Below are positions 1 to 6,400 of a stretch of DNA of 9,537 nt, in pieces (the stretch's first letter is position 1; each line of letters starts with the position of its first letter). The DNA comes from CAVPEW01 sp050247895 (GTDB lineage: Bacteria; Actinomycetota; Acidimicrobiia; Acidimicrobiales; VFJN01), in contig JBFWTJ010000147.1 in NCBI GenBank assembly GCA_050247895.1, positions 1 through 9,537 of the forward strand, given 5' to 3'. Made by a program: the position numbers and the translations under genes. The notes beneath the pieces were generated by a model that worked only from the letters and a program-made list of their open reading frames with translations, did no database searches and had not been told where the DNA came from.

Positions 1-301
1 CGACGACCAACGTCGGTGCCAGCCGCTCGACGAGCTCGCGCAGCCGGGAGGTGGCCAGCCGGTAGTTCACCGGGGCGAAGGGCTTGCCGGCCAGCGCGGC
101 ACCGAACAGCGCCACGGGCACCGCGGTCGAGTTCTCGTCGACCAGGGCCAGGTCGTCCACGCCGGCCGCGGCGACCCGCGCCGCCGCGGCGCCCGCGGCG
201 GCCTGGAGCTCGGCGTAGGTCAGCCGGTCGTCCCCGGCGACCACGGCGACCCGGTCGGCCAGGACGTCGGCCGACATCTCGAGGAGGAGGGAGATGTTCA
301 C
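1..301 (-). CDS. AMP-forming acyl-CoA ligase, N-terminal part (runs off window)
   Basis: The first 100 codons of an adenylate-forming acyl-CoA synthetase (ANL superfamily), which would activate a carboxylic acid with ATP and CoA. The visible protein opens VNISLLLEMSADVLADRVAV, followed by GDDRLTYAEL at about residues 23-32. That is the usual start of FadD-like ligases: a short helix, the D/ERVAVV strand, then the LTYAEL turn. Further on, VALFGAALAGKPFAPVNYRL (about 63-82) matches the N-domain segment 'a..ga.p.pvNyrl'. The P-loop, the AMP motif and the C-domain lie outside the window, so substrate class cannot be judged. The GTG at 299-301 is chosen because it overlaps the ACAD stop by 4 bp (GTGA) and gives the conserved opening residues; an in-frame ATG at residue 9 would remove them. 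Only a weak AAGG lies about 10 nt upstream, so translation is probably coupled to the ACAD. It is the most distal operon gene seen. Confidence 0.85.
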   Translation of the reverse strand, partial: MNISLLLEMSADVLADRVAVVAGDDRLTYAELQAAAGAAAARVAAAGVDDLALVDENSTAVPVALFGAALAGKPFAPVNYRLATSRLRELVERLAPTLVV

Positions 302-1692
302 GAGCGGGCAGCCTTGCTCCTGCCGACCAGGTCGCGCCAAGGCGTCGACCGGTCCTCACGGGGTTCGGGCGGAAGGCCGAGCACGCGCTCGGCGATGATG
401 TTGCGCTGGATCTCGTCGGAGCCGCCGGCCAGCCGGTAGCCCAACGAGCCCTGGATGTGCTCGTTCCAGGCGAAGGTGCCCCACTCGCCGGAGTCGGCGG
501 CCAGGCGGGGCCCGAGCAGCCGCGCCGCCACGTCGCTGATCTCCAGCAGGCCCTGGACCCACAGCAGCTTGCCCAGCGAGCCCTCGGGCCCCGGCGCCCC
601 GCCGGCCCGGCTGGCCGCCTCGGCCCGCTGGCGGGTGAGCCGGCGCAGCGTCTCGTGCGAGTAGACCCGCATCAGGTCCTGGCGGACCTTCGGGTCGGCG
701 GTCCCCCCGCTCCAGGTGGCCAGGGCCCGCAGCTGGGGCCACGACGCCCCGACGCCGACCTTCGACCCGCTCTGCCCCCGCTCGAAGCCCAGCGTGGTCA
801 GCGCCACCTTCCAGCCCGAGCCCGGCTCGCCCAGGCGCATGTCGTCGGGGATGCGCACGTCGGTGAAGAACACCTCGTTGAACGACGCGCCGCCCGACAT
901 CTGCCGGATCGGGCGGACCTCGACCCCCGGCGTCGACATGTCGAGCATGAACGCCGTCATGCCGGCGTGCTTGGGCGCGTCGGGATCGGTCCGGGCCAGC
1001 AGCTCGCCCCACTGGGCGAAGCGGGCACCCGAGGCCCACACCTTGGAGCCGTTGACCACCCACGAGTCGCCGTCGCGCTCGGCCCGGGTGGCCACGCCGG
1101 CCAGGTCCGAGCCCGCCCCCGGCTCGGAGAACAGCTGGCAGCACAGCTCACGGCCGCCCAGGAACGAGCGCACGAAGCGGTCCTGCTGGACCTCGGTCCC
1201 CACCGCGAGGATGGTCGGGGCCAGCATGTTCACCGTGATCCGCATGGCCTCGTGGCCGGCGGGCACGGCGAAGCGGGCCTCCTCCTCGCGGAAGATCCGC
1301 TCGAAGGCGCGGGGCAGGTCCATCCCCCCGAAGCGGGCCGGGACGGCGAGCGCCCCGAAGCCGGCGGCGAACTTCTCCGCCTGCCAGGCCAGCGCCCGGT
1401 CGAGCAGGGCCCGCTCCTCCTCGGTGGTCAGCCGGTGGAACACGGCCACCGAGTCCGAGCCCTCGCCCCAGGTGACCGACTCCTCGGCCGGCCGCAGCGG
1501 CCAGCGCTCGGCCAGCCACGCCGTGCACAGGGCCCGGAAGCCCTCCTCGTCGGCCGGGTCCGCCCCCGCCGCGGCGCCCGCGCCGGCGGGCTGCTCGCTC
1601 GCGCTCACCGCGCTCCCCCGGAGCTGCGCCCCGGACCCATCACCGCCGGGCAGGCTGGCGCCCGCGCCGGCGGGCTGCTCGCTCGCGCTCAC
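298..1692 (-). CDS. Acyl-CoA dehydrogenase family flavoprotein
   Basis: FAD-dependent acyl-CoA dehydrogenase, 464 aa from the GTG at 1690-1692. The helical N-domain spans about residues 50-180. The central domain carries CQLFSEPGAGSDLA (185-198) and WVVNGSKVWASGA (211-223), the classic flavin/substrate motifs. The C-terminal helical domain ends with GGSDEIQRNIIAERVLGLP (423-441). In SCAD/MCAD the catalytic Glu precedes the GT of 'YEGT..IQR'; here that position is Gly (about 423). The base is therefore elsewhere, supplied by a partner as in actinobacterial heteromeric FadE pairs, or the enzyme does other chemistry; this is inferred from motif alignment by eye. The GTG at 1690-1692 overlaps the thiolase stop by 4 bp, like most genes here, but has no Shine-Dalgarno. 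An in-frame GTG at 1606-1608, inside a second copy of a 36-bp repeat, has GGGGGAG 4 nt upstream and would give 436 aa. The first 48 residues are a low-complexity Ala/Gly/Pro stretch, so either start leaves the enzyme intact. Family is certain; substrate is unknown. Confidence 0.93.
   Translation of the reverse strand: MSASEQPAGAGASLPGGDGSGAQLRGSAVSASEQPAGAGAAAGADPADEEGFRALCTAWLAERWPLRPAEESVTWGEGSDSVAVFHRLTTEEERALLDRALAWQAEKFAAGFGALAVPARFGGMDLPRAFERIFREEEARFAVPAGHEAMRITVNMLAPTILAVGTEVQQDRFVRSFLGGRELCCQLFSEPGAGSDLAGVATRAERDGDSWVVNGSKVWASGARFAQWGELLARTDPDAPKHAGMTAFMLDMSTPGVEVRPIRQMSGGASFNEVFFTDVRIPDDMRLGEPGSGWKVALTTLGFERGQSGSKVGVGASWPQLRALATWSGGTADPKVRQDLMRVYSHETLRRLTRQRAEAASRAGGAPGPEGSLGKLLWVQGLLEISDVAARLLGPRLAADSGEWGTFAWNEHIQGSLGYRLAGGSDEIQRNIIAERVLGLPPEPREDRSTPWRDLVGRSKAARS
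1573..1608. repeat. 36-bp direct repeat, copy 1, with internal hairpin
   Basis: Perfect 36-bp direct repeat with 1657-1692, offset 84 bp (28 codons, so in frame). It contains a 6-bp inverted repeat, GCCCGC/GCGGGC, around a 4-nt loop (1576-1591). On the minus strand its edge is GTGAGCGCGAGCGAGCAGCC, supplying an in-frame GTG at 1606-1608 that is an alternative ACAD start with a good Shine-Dalgarno. No third copy was seen in the window. The origin (local duplication or a dispersed palindromic element) cannot be decided from this window. Confidence 0.9.
1613..1619 (-). promoter_or_regulatory. Shine-Dalgarno for the internal ACAD start
   Basis: The minus strand reads GGGGGAG, then 4 nt, then GTG (1606-1608). 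No comparable purine-rich site precedes the outer GTG (1690-1692). This supports the inner GTG as a real or alternative ACAD start, with the outer GTG relying only on coupling to the thiolase stop. It lies in the 48 bp separating the two repeat copies. Confidence 0.5.
1657..1692. repeat. 36-bp direct repeat, copy 2, spanning the ACAD outer start and thiolase stop
   Basis: Identical to 1573-1608 across 36 bp, with mismatches immediately on both sides. The same GCCCGC/GCGGGC hairpin falls at 1660-1675. This copy carries the outer ACAD GTG (1690-1692), which overlaps the TGA of the thiolase (1689-1691). The repeat therefore ends exactly on the gene junction. On the protein level the two copies give VSASEQPAGAGA twice, at residues 1-12 and 29-40 of the long ACAD form. 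Confidence 0.9.
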
Positions 1693-2876
1693 AGTGAGAC
1701 GAGGACGGCGGAGCCGTGGCCGAAGAGGCCCTTGTTGGCGGTGATGCCGACGCGGGCACCCTCGATCTGGCGGTCGCCGGCCTGGCCCCGGAGCTGCCAG
1801 GTCAGCTCGCAGACCTGGGCGATGGCCTGGGCCGGAACGGCCTCGCCGAAGCAGGCCAGGCCACCGCTCGGGTTGACCGGCAGCCGGCCGCCCAGCGTGG
1901 TGACCCCGTCGCGCAGCAGGCCCTCGGCCTCGCCTCGGGCGCACAGCCCGAGGTGCTCGTACCAGTCGAGCTCGAGCGCGGTGGACAGGTCGTAGACCTC
2001 GGCCATCGACAGCTCGTCGGGGCCGATCCCCGCCTCCTCGTAGGCCGCGGTGGCGATCGAGTCCATGAAGGTGTGCTCCGGCGCGGGGACCACCGCGGCC
2101 GAGTCGCTGGCGAAGGTCGGGATCTCCAGCACGACGTTGGGATAGGTCGGGGTCACCGTGGAGACGGCCCGGATGCGGGGCGCGCCCGACAGGCCGAGCT
2201 GGCGGGCCTTGTCGGCCGAGACCAGGACCAGGGCCGCGCCGCCGTCGCTGGTGGCGCAGATGTCGAGCAGCCGCAGCGGGTTGGCCACCATCGGCGAGGC
2301 CAGCACGTCGTCCGCGGTGACCTCCTTGCGGTACCGGGCCCGCGGGTTGGCCAGCCCGTGGCGGGCGTTCTTGACCTTCACCTGGGCGAAGTCCTCCAGG
2401 GTCGCCCCGTAGAGGTCGATCCGGCGCCGGGCCATCAGCGCGAAGTACGTGGGGTTGGTGGCGCCCAGCAGGCGGAAGCGCAGCCAGTCGGCGTCGTTGG
2501 GCCGATCCCCGGCGTTGGGCGCGAGGAACCCCTTGGGCGTCGTGTCGGCCCCCACGACCAGGGCGATGTCGCACAGCCCGGCCAGGATCCGGGTCCGGGC
2601 CGCCTCGATGGCCTGGGAGCCCGACGCGCAGGCCCCGTAGCTCGTCGACACCGGGACCCCGGTGAAGCCGAGGGCCTGTGCCATGGTGGCGCCGGCCACG
2701 TAGCCCACGTAGCCGTTGCGCACCGTGCCGCCGCCGGCGACGTACTGGATGTCGGTCCAGGCCACCCCGGCGTCGGCCAGGGCCTCGTTGGCCGCGTCCA
2801 GCCCGTACTCGCTGAAGTCGTGGCCCCACTTGCCCCACGGGGTCATGCCGACCCCGGCGATCACGACGTCACCCAT
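1689..2876 (-). CDS. SCP-x/Ltp-type thiolase (acetyl-CoA acetyltransferase-like)
   Basis: 395-aa thiolase-superfamily protein related to the lipid-transfer-protein (Ltp/SCP-x) thiolases, which cleave 3-ketoacyl-CoA or, in steroid-degrading relatives such as Ltp2, act as aldolases. The N-terminal half starts VVIAGVGMTPWGKWG and has the nucleophile loop YGACASGSQA, with Cys at about residue 83. The C-terminal half has EVYDLSTALELDWYEHLG (about 293-310) and NPSGGLACFGEAVPAQA (335-351). Standard thiolases have GHP at the end of that last loop, the His being catalytic; here it is GEA, with Glu at about 345. The usual C-terminal Cys-x-Gly segment reads NKGLFGHGS (381-389). The ATG at 2874-2876 has GGAGG 7 nt upstream (2884-2888) and overlaps the DUF35 stop by 8 bp. 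The DUF35 neighbour suggests a two-subunit complex, as known for Ltp2-ChsH2 DUF35 and archaeal acetoacetyl-CoA thiolase. Function as thiolase versus aldolase is open. Confidence 0.93.
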   Translation of the reverse strand: MGDVVIAGVGMTPWGKWGHDFSEYGLDAANEALADAGVAWTDIQYVAGGGTVRNGYVGYVAGATMAQALGFTGVPVSTSYGACASGSQAIEAARTRILAGLCDIALVVGADTTPKGFLAPNAGDRPNDADWLRFRLLGATNPTYFALMARRRIDLYGATLEDFAQVKVKNARHGLANPRARYRKEVTADDVLASPMVANPLRLLDICATSDGGAALVLVSADKARQLGLSGAPRIRAVSTVTPTYPNVVLEIPTFASDSAAVVPAPEHTFMDSIATAAYEEAGIGPDELSMAEVYDLSTALELDWYEHLGLCARGEAEGLLRDGVTTLGGRLPVNPSGGLACFGEAVPAQAIAQVCELTWQLRGQAGDRQIEGARVGITANKGLFGHGSAVLVSL

Positions 2877-3315
2877 CGGCGGGCCTCCACTTCCAGATCG
2901 TGTGCTCGATGCCGTCCTCGTCGACGAACAGGGGCTCGACGACCAGCTCGACCGGCGCGCCGACCCGCAGGTCGTCGAAGCCGTGGCCGGCGGCGAGCTG
3001 GCCCAGCACGGTCAGCTTCTCGGCGGCCAGCTCGACCGCGACGACCACGAACGGCTCGAACGGGTCGGTGGTCGGGATGTAGGGCGGCGGCGGCTGGTAG
3101 GCCGCGTCGGTGTAGCTCCACACCGTGCCGGTCGACGAGAGCCGGTGCTCGACGTGCTCCCGGTTGGCGCAGCGGGGGTTGGGGCAGGACGAGCGGACCC
3201 GGGGGAACGCCACCGTGCCGCACGCCGTGCAGCGGCTGCCCAGCAGGGCCGGTCCGCCCTCCTCGGTGAACCAGTCCTCGGCGCCCAGCGCCGGTTTGCG
3301 GATCACTTCCGTCAC
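2869..3315 (-). CDS. DUF35 zinc-ribbon/OB-fold acyl-CoA-associated protein
   Basis: 148-aa stand-alone DUF35 protein. The N-terminal part is a rubredoxin-like zinc ribbon with Cys at about 29, 32, 44 and 49 (CTAC, then CPNPRC). An OB-fold follows: LSSTGTVWSYT (about 59-69), YIPTTDPFEPFVVVAVEL, LTVLGQLAAG, then VGAPVELVVEPL and a C-terminal IWKWRPADG. DUF35 proteins bind thiolase-fold enzymes and help hold or channel CoA thioesters; the immediately downstream thiolase is the obvious partner. In the steroid operons the DUF35 domain is fused to a MaoC hydratase (ChsH2); here it is alone, and no MaoC gene is in the window. The GTG at 3313-3315 is chosen because it overlaps the kinase stop (GTGA) and has GGGGAG 5 nt upstream (3321-3326). 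A longer open frame upstream in the same phase is only the shadow of the kinase gene. Confidence 0.93.
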   Translation of the reverse strand: MTEVIRKPALGAEDWFTEEGGPALLGSRCTACGTVAFPRVRSSCPNPRCANREHVEHRLSSTGTVWSYTDAAYQPPPPYIPTTDPFEPFVVVAVELAAEKLTVLGQLAAGHGFDDLRVGAPVELVVEPLFVDEDGIEHTIWKWRPADG

Positions 3316-4346
3316 GAGATCTCCCCTGTAGGCGCGATCAGCTCGACCGCGTGGGCCAGCAGCAGCTTGGACTTGCGGTGCAACCGGTCGCCGAGCTCGA
3401 CGGGGACCATCCCGGCCCGGGCCCGGGCGTAGGTGCCCTCGAGGATGACGGCCAGCCGGTAGCAGGCCAGGACCCGGAACCACTCGAGGTTCGACAGGTC
3501 GGCGTCGGTCCGGGCCCGGTAGTGGGCGAGCGCCTCGTCCCGGGACGGCAGGTCGGTGGCGCCGGGCACCGCGACGCCCAGGTCGCCGCCGGTGGGCCAG
3601 GTGGCCAGGACGTGGCCCAGGTCCAGCAGCGGGTCGCCGATCGAGGCCAGCTCCCAGTCGACCACGGCCCGCACCACCGGCTCGTGCTCGTCGACGATGA
3701 CGTTGGCGAAGTGGAAGTCGCCGTGGATCAGGCCCAGGCGGCCGCCCTCGGGCTGGTGCTCCTCCAGCCAGGCCGCGGCCTCCTCGTGGCCGGGCAGGTC
3801 GGGCCCGTCGTAGCCCTCCGTGGCCGAGTAGCCCTCGAGCTGGCCCCGCCAGCGGGCGACCTGGCGCGCGTGCCAGCCCTCGGGCCGCCCGAAGTCGGCC
3901 AGGCCGACCGCGACGTGGTCGACCCGCGACAGCTCGACCAGGGCGTCGACGAGGGCGAAGCCCAGGGCCCGCTGGTCCTCGGGCGCCTGGAGCCCGGGCG
4001 GCAACCCCTGGTTGGCGTTGACGCCGGCGACGGGCTCCATCAGGTAGAAGGCCGAGCCGAGGACCGACTCGTCGCCGCAGGCCGCGATCAGCGCCGGGTG
4101 GGGCACCGACGTGCCCTTGAGGGCGGCCAGGAGCCGGGCCTCGCGGCGCATGGTCTCGTCGCTGTTGGCCCGCTTGCGCAGCGGAGGGTGGCGCAGCACG
4201 TAGCGCCGGCCGGACCGGGTGAAGGCGACCAGCACGTTCTGGGTCCCGCCCGCGAGGGCGTCGACCTCGGTCAGGGGGCCCGAGCCGAGGCCCTCGCGGT
4301 CCATCCACGCGGCCAGCGCACCCAGGTCGACGCCGACGTCGCTCAT
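3312..4346 (-). CDS. APH-fold phosphotransferase (ACAD10/11- and LvaA-like kinase family)
   Basis: 344-aa aminoglycoside-phosphotransferase-fold protein of the type found beside acyl-CoA dehydrogenases and fused to them in ACAD10/ACAD11. It is unlikely to be an antibiotic-resistance enzyme. Visible motifs: the nucleotide loop LAGGTQNVLV (31-40); RYVLRHPP (48-55), where Arg stands in the usual kinase Lys region, as is common in this subfamily; the catalytic loop LIHGDFHFAN (206-215, Asp210 and Asn215); and the metal-binding VVDWELASIGDPLLDLGH (228-245, Asp230). All key kinase residues are present. Known relatives phosphorylate 4-hydroxyacyl-CoA (LvaA in levulinate use, and the ACAD11 kinase domain), so a hydroxylated acyl-CoA made by the P450 or SDR is a reasonable substrate guess, but this is inference. 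The ATG at 4344-4346 overlaps the previous stop (ATGA), with GAGGGGA 4 nt upstream. The surrounding genes are all acyl-CoA enzymes. Confidence 0.93.
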   Translation of the reverse strand: MSDVGVDLGALAAWMDREGLGSGPLTEVDALAGGTQNVLVAFTRSGRRYVLRHPPLRKRANSDETMRREARLLAALKGTSVPHPALIAACGDESVLGSAFYLMEPVAGVNANQGLPPGLQAPEDQRALGFALVDALVELSRVDHVAVGLADFGRPEGWHARQVARWRGQLEGYSATEGYDGPDLPGHEEAAAWLEEHQPEGGRLGLIHGDFHFANVIVDEHEPVVRAVVDWELASIGDPLLDLGHVLATWPTGGDLGVAVPGATDLPSRDEALAHYRARTDADLSNLEWFRVLACYRLAVILEGTYARARAGMVPVELGDRLHRKSKLLLAHAVELIAPTGEIS

Positions 4347-5338
4347 CGCATCCCCTCGGCCCTCAGGCGGGGCAGGACGGCCGACTCGAACAGCTCCAGG
4401 CCGGCCCAGGCCACGTCGGGATCGAGGCCGCCCATGAGCGGCTGCATGGTGAGCTCGGAGAAGTCGCCCAGCGACCGGGCCAGCTCGACGCACTCGTCGG
4501 GGGTGACCACCGCGAAGCTCGGGTCGGCCTTCAGGTCGTCCACGCCGGCCAGCTCGGGGTAGGGCGTGTTGCCCTGGCCCCGCTCGGTGGCCCACTCCCG
4601 GTAGGAGCGGGTCGTGTAGATGAGGTGGGGCGCCACGATGGGCCAGTCTCGCTCGGGGTCGTCGCTGACGTGCAGGAACAGGGGCCCGCGGGGGGCGGGG
4701 CGGGGCGGCACCGGCCGGCCGAGGCGGTGGCACTCGGCCTCGAAGGTCGGCCACAGGGTGGGGTTGCCCTCGGCGGGGATGTAGCCGTCGCCCAGGCGGG
4801 CCGCCCGCCGGGCCGAGGCCTCGGTCGACCCGCCGATGTACAGGGGCGGCCGGGGCTTCTGGACCGGGGTGGGGGTGACCCGCACGGTCGTGCCCCGGAA
4901 ATCGAAGGGCTCGCCGGTCCAGGCCTTCTCGAGGACCTCGACGATCTCCTCGAGGATCGGCACCCGCTTGCGCTTGTCGACGCCGAACATGACGTACTCG
5001 TGGGGCCGGTAGCCGATGCCCAGGGTGGTGTCGAGGCGCCCGCCGCTGAGCAGGTCGACCACGGCCATGTCCTCGGCCAGGCGCAGCGGGTGGTGCAGCA
5101 CGGCGACCAGGGCCGACAGGTGGATGCGCAGGCTGCTCGTCCGGCCCGCGACGGCCCCGGCCAGCACCAGCGGCGAGGGGCAGTAGCCGTCCTCGGCCCC
5201 GTGGTGCTCGCCGATGTGGACCTTGTCGAAGCCGAGGCGGTCGGCCCAGGCGCACTGCTCGACGGCGGCGGCCCACAGGGCGGCCGGCGGTGCGCCGATC
5301 TCGGGCGCCCTCAGGTCGTAGCGCAGGGTGAGCTTCAC
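4343..5338 (-). CDS. Luciferase-like (LLM) flavin/F420-dependent oxidoreductase
   Basis: 331-aa TIM-barrel protein of the bacterial luciferase family. Visible features: ADRLGFDKVHIGEHHG (32-47, the characteristic EHH); PSPLVLAGAVAGRT (54-67); HHPLRLAEDMAVVDLLSGGR (82-101); and YIGGSTEASARRAARLGDGY (167-186), the cofactor-phosphate region. The usual actinobacterial annotation is LLM-class F420-dependent oxidoreductase, but FMN-dependent monooxygenases share the fold, so the cofactor is inferred from the likely host rather than shown. It may reduce or oxidise an intermediate alongside the SDR, or act as a monooxygenase. The GTG at 5336-5338 overlaps the SDR stop (GTGA) and begins the expected first strand, KLTLRYDLR. 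The Shine-Dalgarno is weak (GGGA about 12 nt upstream), so initiation probably depends on coupling. Confidence 0.92.
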   Translation of the reverse strand: MKLTLRYDLRAPEIGAPPAALWAAAVEQCAWADRLGFDKVHIGEHHGAEDGYCPSPLVLAGAVAGRTSSLRIHLSALVAVLHHPLRLAEDMAVVDLLSGGRLDTTLGIGYRPHEYVMFGVDKRKRVPILEEIVEVLEKAWTGEPFDFRGTTVRVTPTPVQKPRPPLYIGGSTEASARRAARLGDGYIPAEGNPTLWPTFEAECHRLGRPVPPRPAPRGPLFLHVSDDPERDWPIVAPHLIYTTRSYREWATERGQGNTPYPELAGVDDLKADPSFAVVTPDECVELARSLGDFSELTMQPLMGGLDPDVAWAGLELFESAVLPRLRAEGMR

Positions 5339-6207
5339 GTGGCCGCACCGTCCCGGCGCCCGCCCTCGCGCAGCAGGCCGTCGGCCTGGTCCGCCTCGGT
5401 GTAGGCGGACCGGCCCGGTGCGCCGATGAGGCCGCCGTCGACCCGGAGCACGACCGCGGTGATGTACGACGCCTCGTCGCTGGCCAGGAACACGGCCGCG
5501 GCGGCGATGTCGTCGCCGGTGGCGGGCCGGCCCATGAGCGAGGTCTGGGCGAACGCGGCGGCGGTCTCCTCGACCGCGTCGGGGTCCCCGGTGCGGAACG
5601 CCGCGGTCATCTGGGTGGCGACGGCCCCGGGCGCGATGGCGTTGACCCGGATGCCCTTGGGCCGCAGCTCGGCCGCGACCGACAGGGTCAGCCCGGCGAC
5701 GGCGGCCTTGGCCGCGGCGTACGGGTGGGGGCCCAACCCGCCGACCATGCCACCCGGGCTGGCCGTGGACAGGATGACGCCCGAGCCCTGGGGCTCCATG
5801 ACCCGTGCCGCGTGCTTCATGCCCAGGAACACCCCGTCGAGGTCGACGGACATGGTGAACCGGTAGGCGTCGTAGGACAGGGAGGTCAGCGGGCCGAGCG
5901 CGCCGAGCACGGCGGCGTTGTTGAACATGACGTCGAGGCGCCCGAAGCGCTCGACGGCGGCGTCCACGGTGGCCGCCACCGAGGACTCGTCGCTGACGTC
6001 GGTCCGCACGTAGAGGGCGGACGGGCCGAGCGAGCCGGCCACGGCCCGGCCCCGCTCGTCCTGGACGTCGGCCACCACGACGCGGGCCCCCTCGGCCACG
6101 AAGCGTCGGACCACGGCCTCGCCGATGCCGCCGGCCGACCCGGTGACCACGGCGACCTTGCCGTCGAGGCGCCCCGCGCCCGCGGGCGGTGCGGTGCCCT
6201 CAGCCAT
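5335..6207 (-). CDS. Short-chain dehydrogenase/reductase (SDR, NAD(P)-dependent)
   Basis: 290-aa classical SDR that would interconvert an alcohol and a ketone. The Rossmann dinucleotide motif is TGSAGGIG (22-29). ADVQD (46-50), with an acidic residue after the second strand, favours NAD(H) over NADP(H). NNAA lies at 96-99. The catalytic set is Ser150 (in STAS), Tyr163 and Lys167 (in YAAAK), with the canonical 13-residue Ser-Tyr spacing. The fourth residue, Asn of 'vNl.G', appears as Asp122 in VDLDG, a substitution worth noting but probably tolerated. IRVNAIAPGAVATQM is the usual post-catalytic segment and VLRVDGG the C-terminal one. A roughly 30-residue polar tail follows VDGG. The ATG at 6205-6207 overlaps the ferredoxin stop by 8 bp, without a clear Shine-Dalgarno. 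It probably oxidises the alcohol made by the P450 or a hydroxyacyl-CoA; the substrate is unknown. Confidence 0.95.
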   Translation of the reverse strand: MAEGTAPPAGAGRLDGKVAVVTGSAGGIGEAVVRRFVAEGARVVVADVQDERGRAVAGSLGPSALYVRTDVSDESSVAATVDAAVERFGRLDVMFNNAAVLGALGPLTSLSYDAYRFTMSVDLDGVFLGMKHAARVMEPQGSGVILSTASPGGMVGGLGPHPYAAAKAAVAGLTLSVAAELRPKGIRVNAIAPGAVATQMTAAFRTGDPDAVEETAAAFAQTSLMGRPATGDDIAAAAVFLASDEASYITAVVLRVDGGLIGAPGRSAYTEADQADGLLREGGRRDGAAT

Positions 6208-6400
6208 CGACGATCGTGATGGCGCGCTCGGGGCACCAGCCGGCGGCCTTGCGGGCGGCGTCCTCCATGCCGACCGGCACGTCGAGGGAGGCGCCCCTGA
6301 TGGAGACGAAGCCCTCGTCGTCGGGTTCGAGCAGGTCGGGGGCGACCGAGTAGCAGCGACCGTGGCCGCTGCACAGGACGGCGTCGACGGTGATCTTCAC
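6200..6400 (-). CDS. Small [3Fe-4S]-type ferredoxin for the P450
   Basis: 66-aa ferredoxin. It has CSGHGRC (Cys10 and Cys16) and WCPERAI (Cys56), that is CxxHxxC...CP. In this actinobacterial family the fourth cluster-ligand position is not Cys (here His13), which typically gives a [3Fe-4S] cluster. Such ferredoxins sit directly beside P450 genes and pass electrons from a ferredoxin reductase to the haem; no reductase gene is in the window, so one must be supplied from elsewhere. The GTG at 6398-6400 overlaps the P450 stop by 4 bp and gives the typical opening VKITVDAVLC. It is a short gene easily missed by length cut-offs. Cofactor type is inferred from the motif. Confidence 0.95.
   Translation of the reverse strand: MKITVDAVLCSGHGRCYSVAPDLLEPDDEGFVSIRGASLDVPVGMEDAARKAAGWCPERAITIVDG

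Noticed and set aside
1573..1692. CRISPR-like or rho-independent terminator interpretation of the hairpin repeats
   Set aside because: There are only two copies, with a 48-bp spacer inside or next to coding sequence, and no T-tract follows either hairpin. Neither a CRISPR array nor a standard terminator is supported.
16..1995. A 659-codon plus-strand open frame, and other long plus-strand frames (1716-3269, 3351-4562, 6505-7785)
   Set aside because: They are antisense shadows of real minus-strand genes. Their products are Arg/Pro/Gly/Ala-rich with no recognisable domain, as expected from the GC-biased third positions of the opposite strand.
1693..2838. Extension of the ACAD frame upstream across the thiolase gene (an open frame of 846 codons ending at 298)
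   Set aside because: The extra residues are the Arg/Gly-rich out-of-phase reading of the thiolase. The ACAD domain begins only after position 1608-1692.
3316..4308. Long in-phase extension upstream of DUF35, and similar extensions upstream of the kinase (to 5348), ferredoxin (to 7576) and P450 (to 9342)
   Set aside because: All are out-of-phase readings of the neighbouring gene. Each true start is marked by an overlap with the previous stop, and mostly by a Shine-Dalgarno and family-typical N-terminus.
3312..4346. Aminoglycoside resistance gene
   Set aside because: The fold is APH-like, but the RYVLRHPP region, the length and the all-acyl-CoA neighbourhood match the ACAD10/11-associated kinase group rather than antibiotic phosphotransferases.
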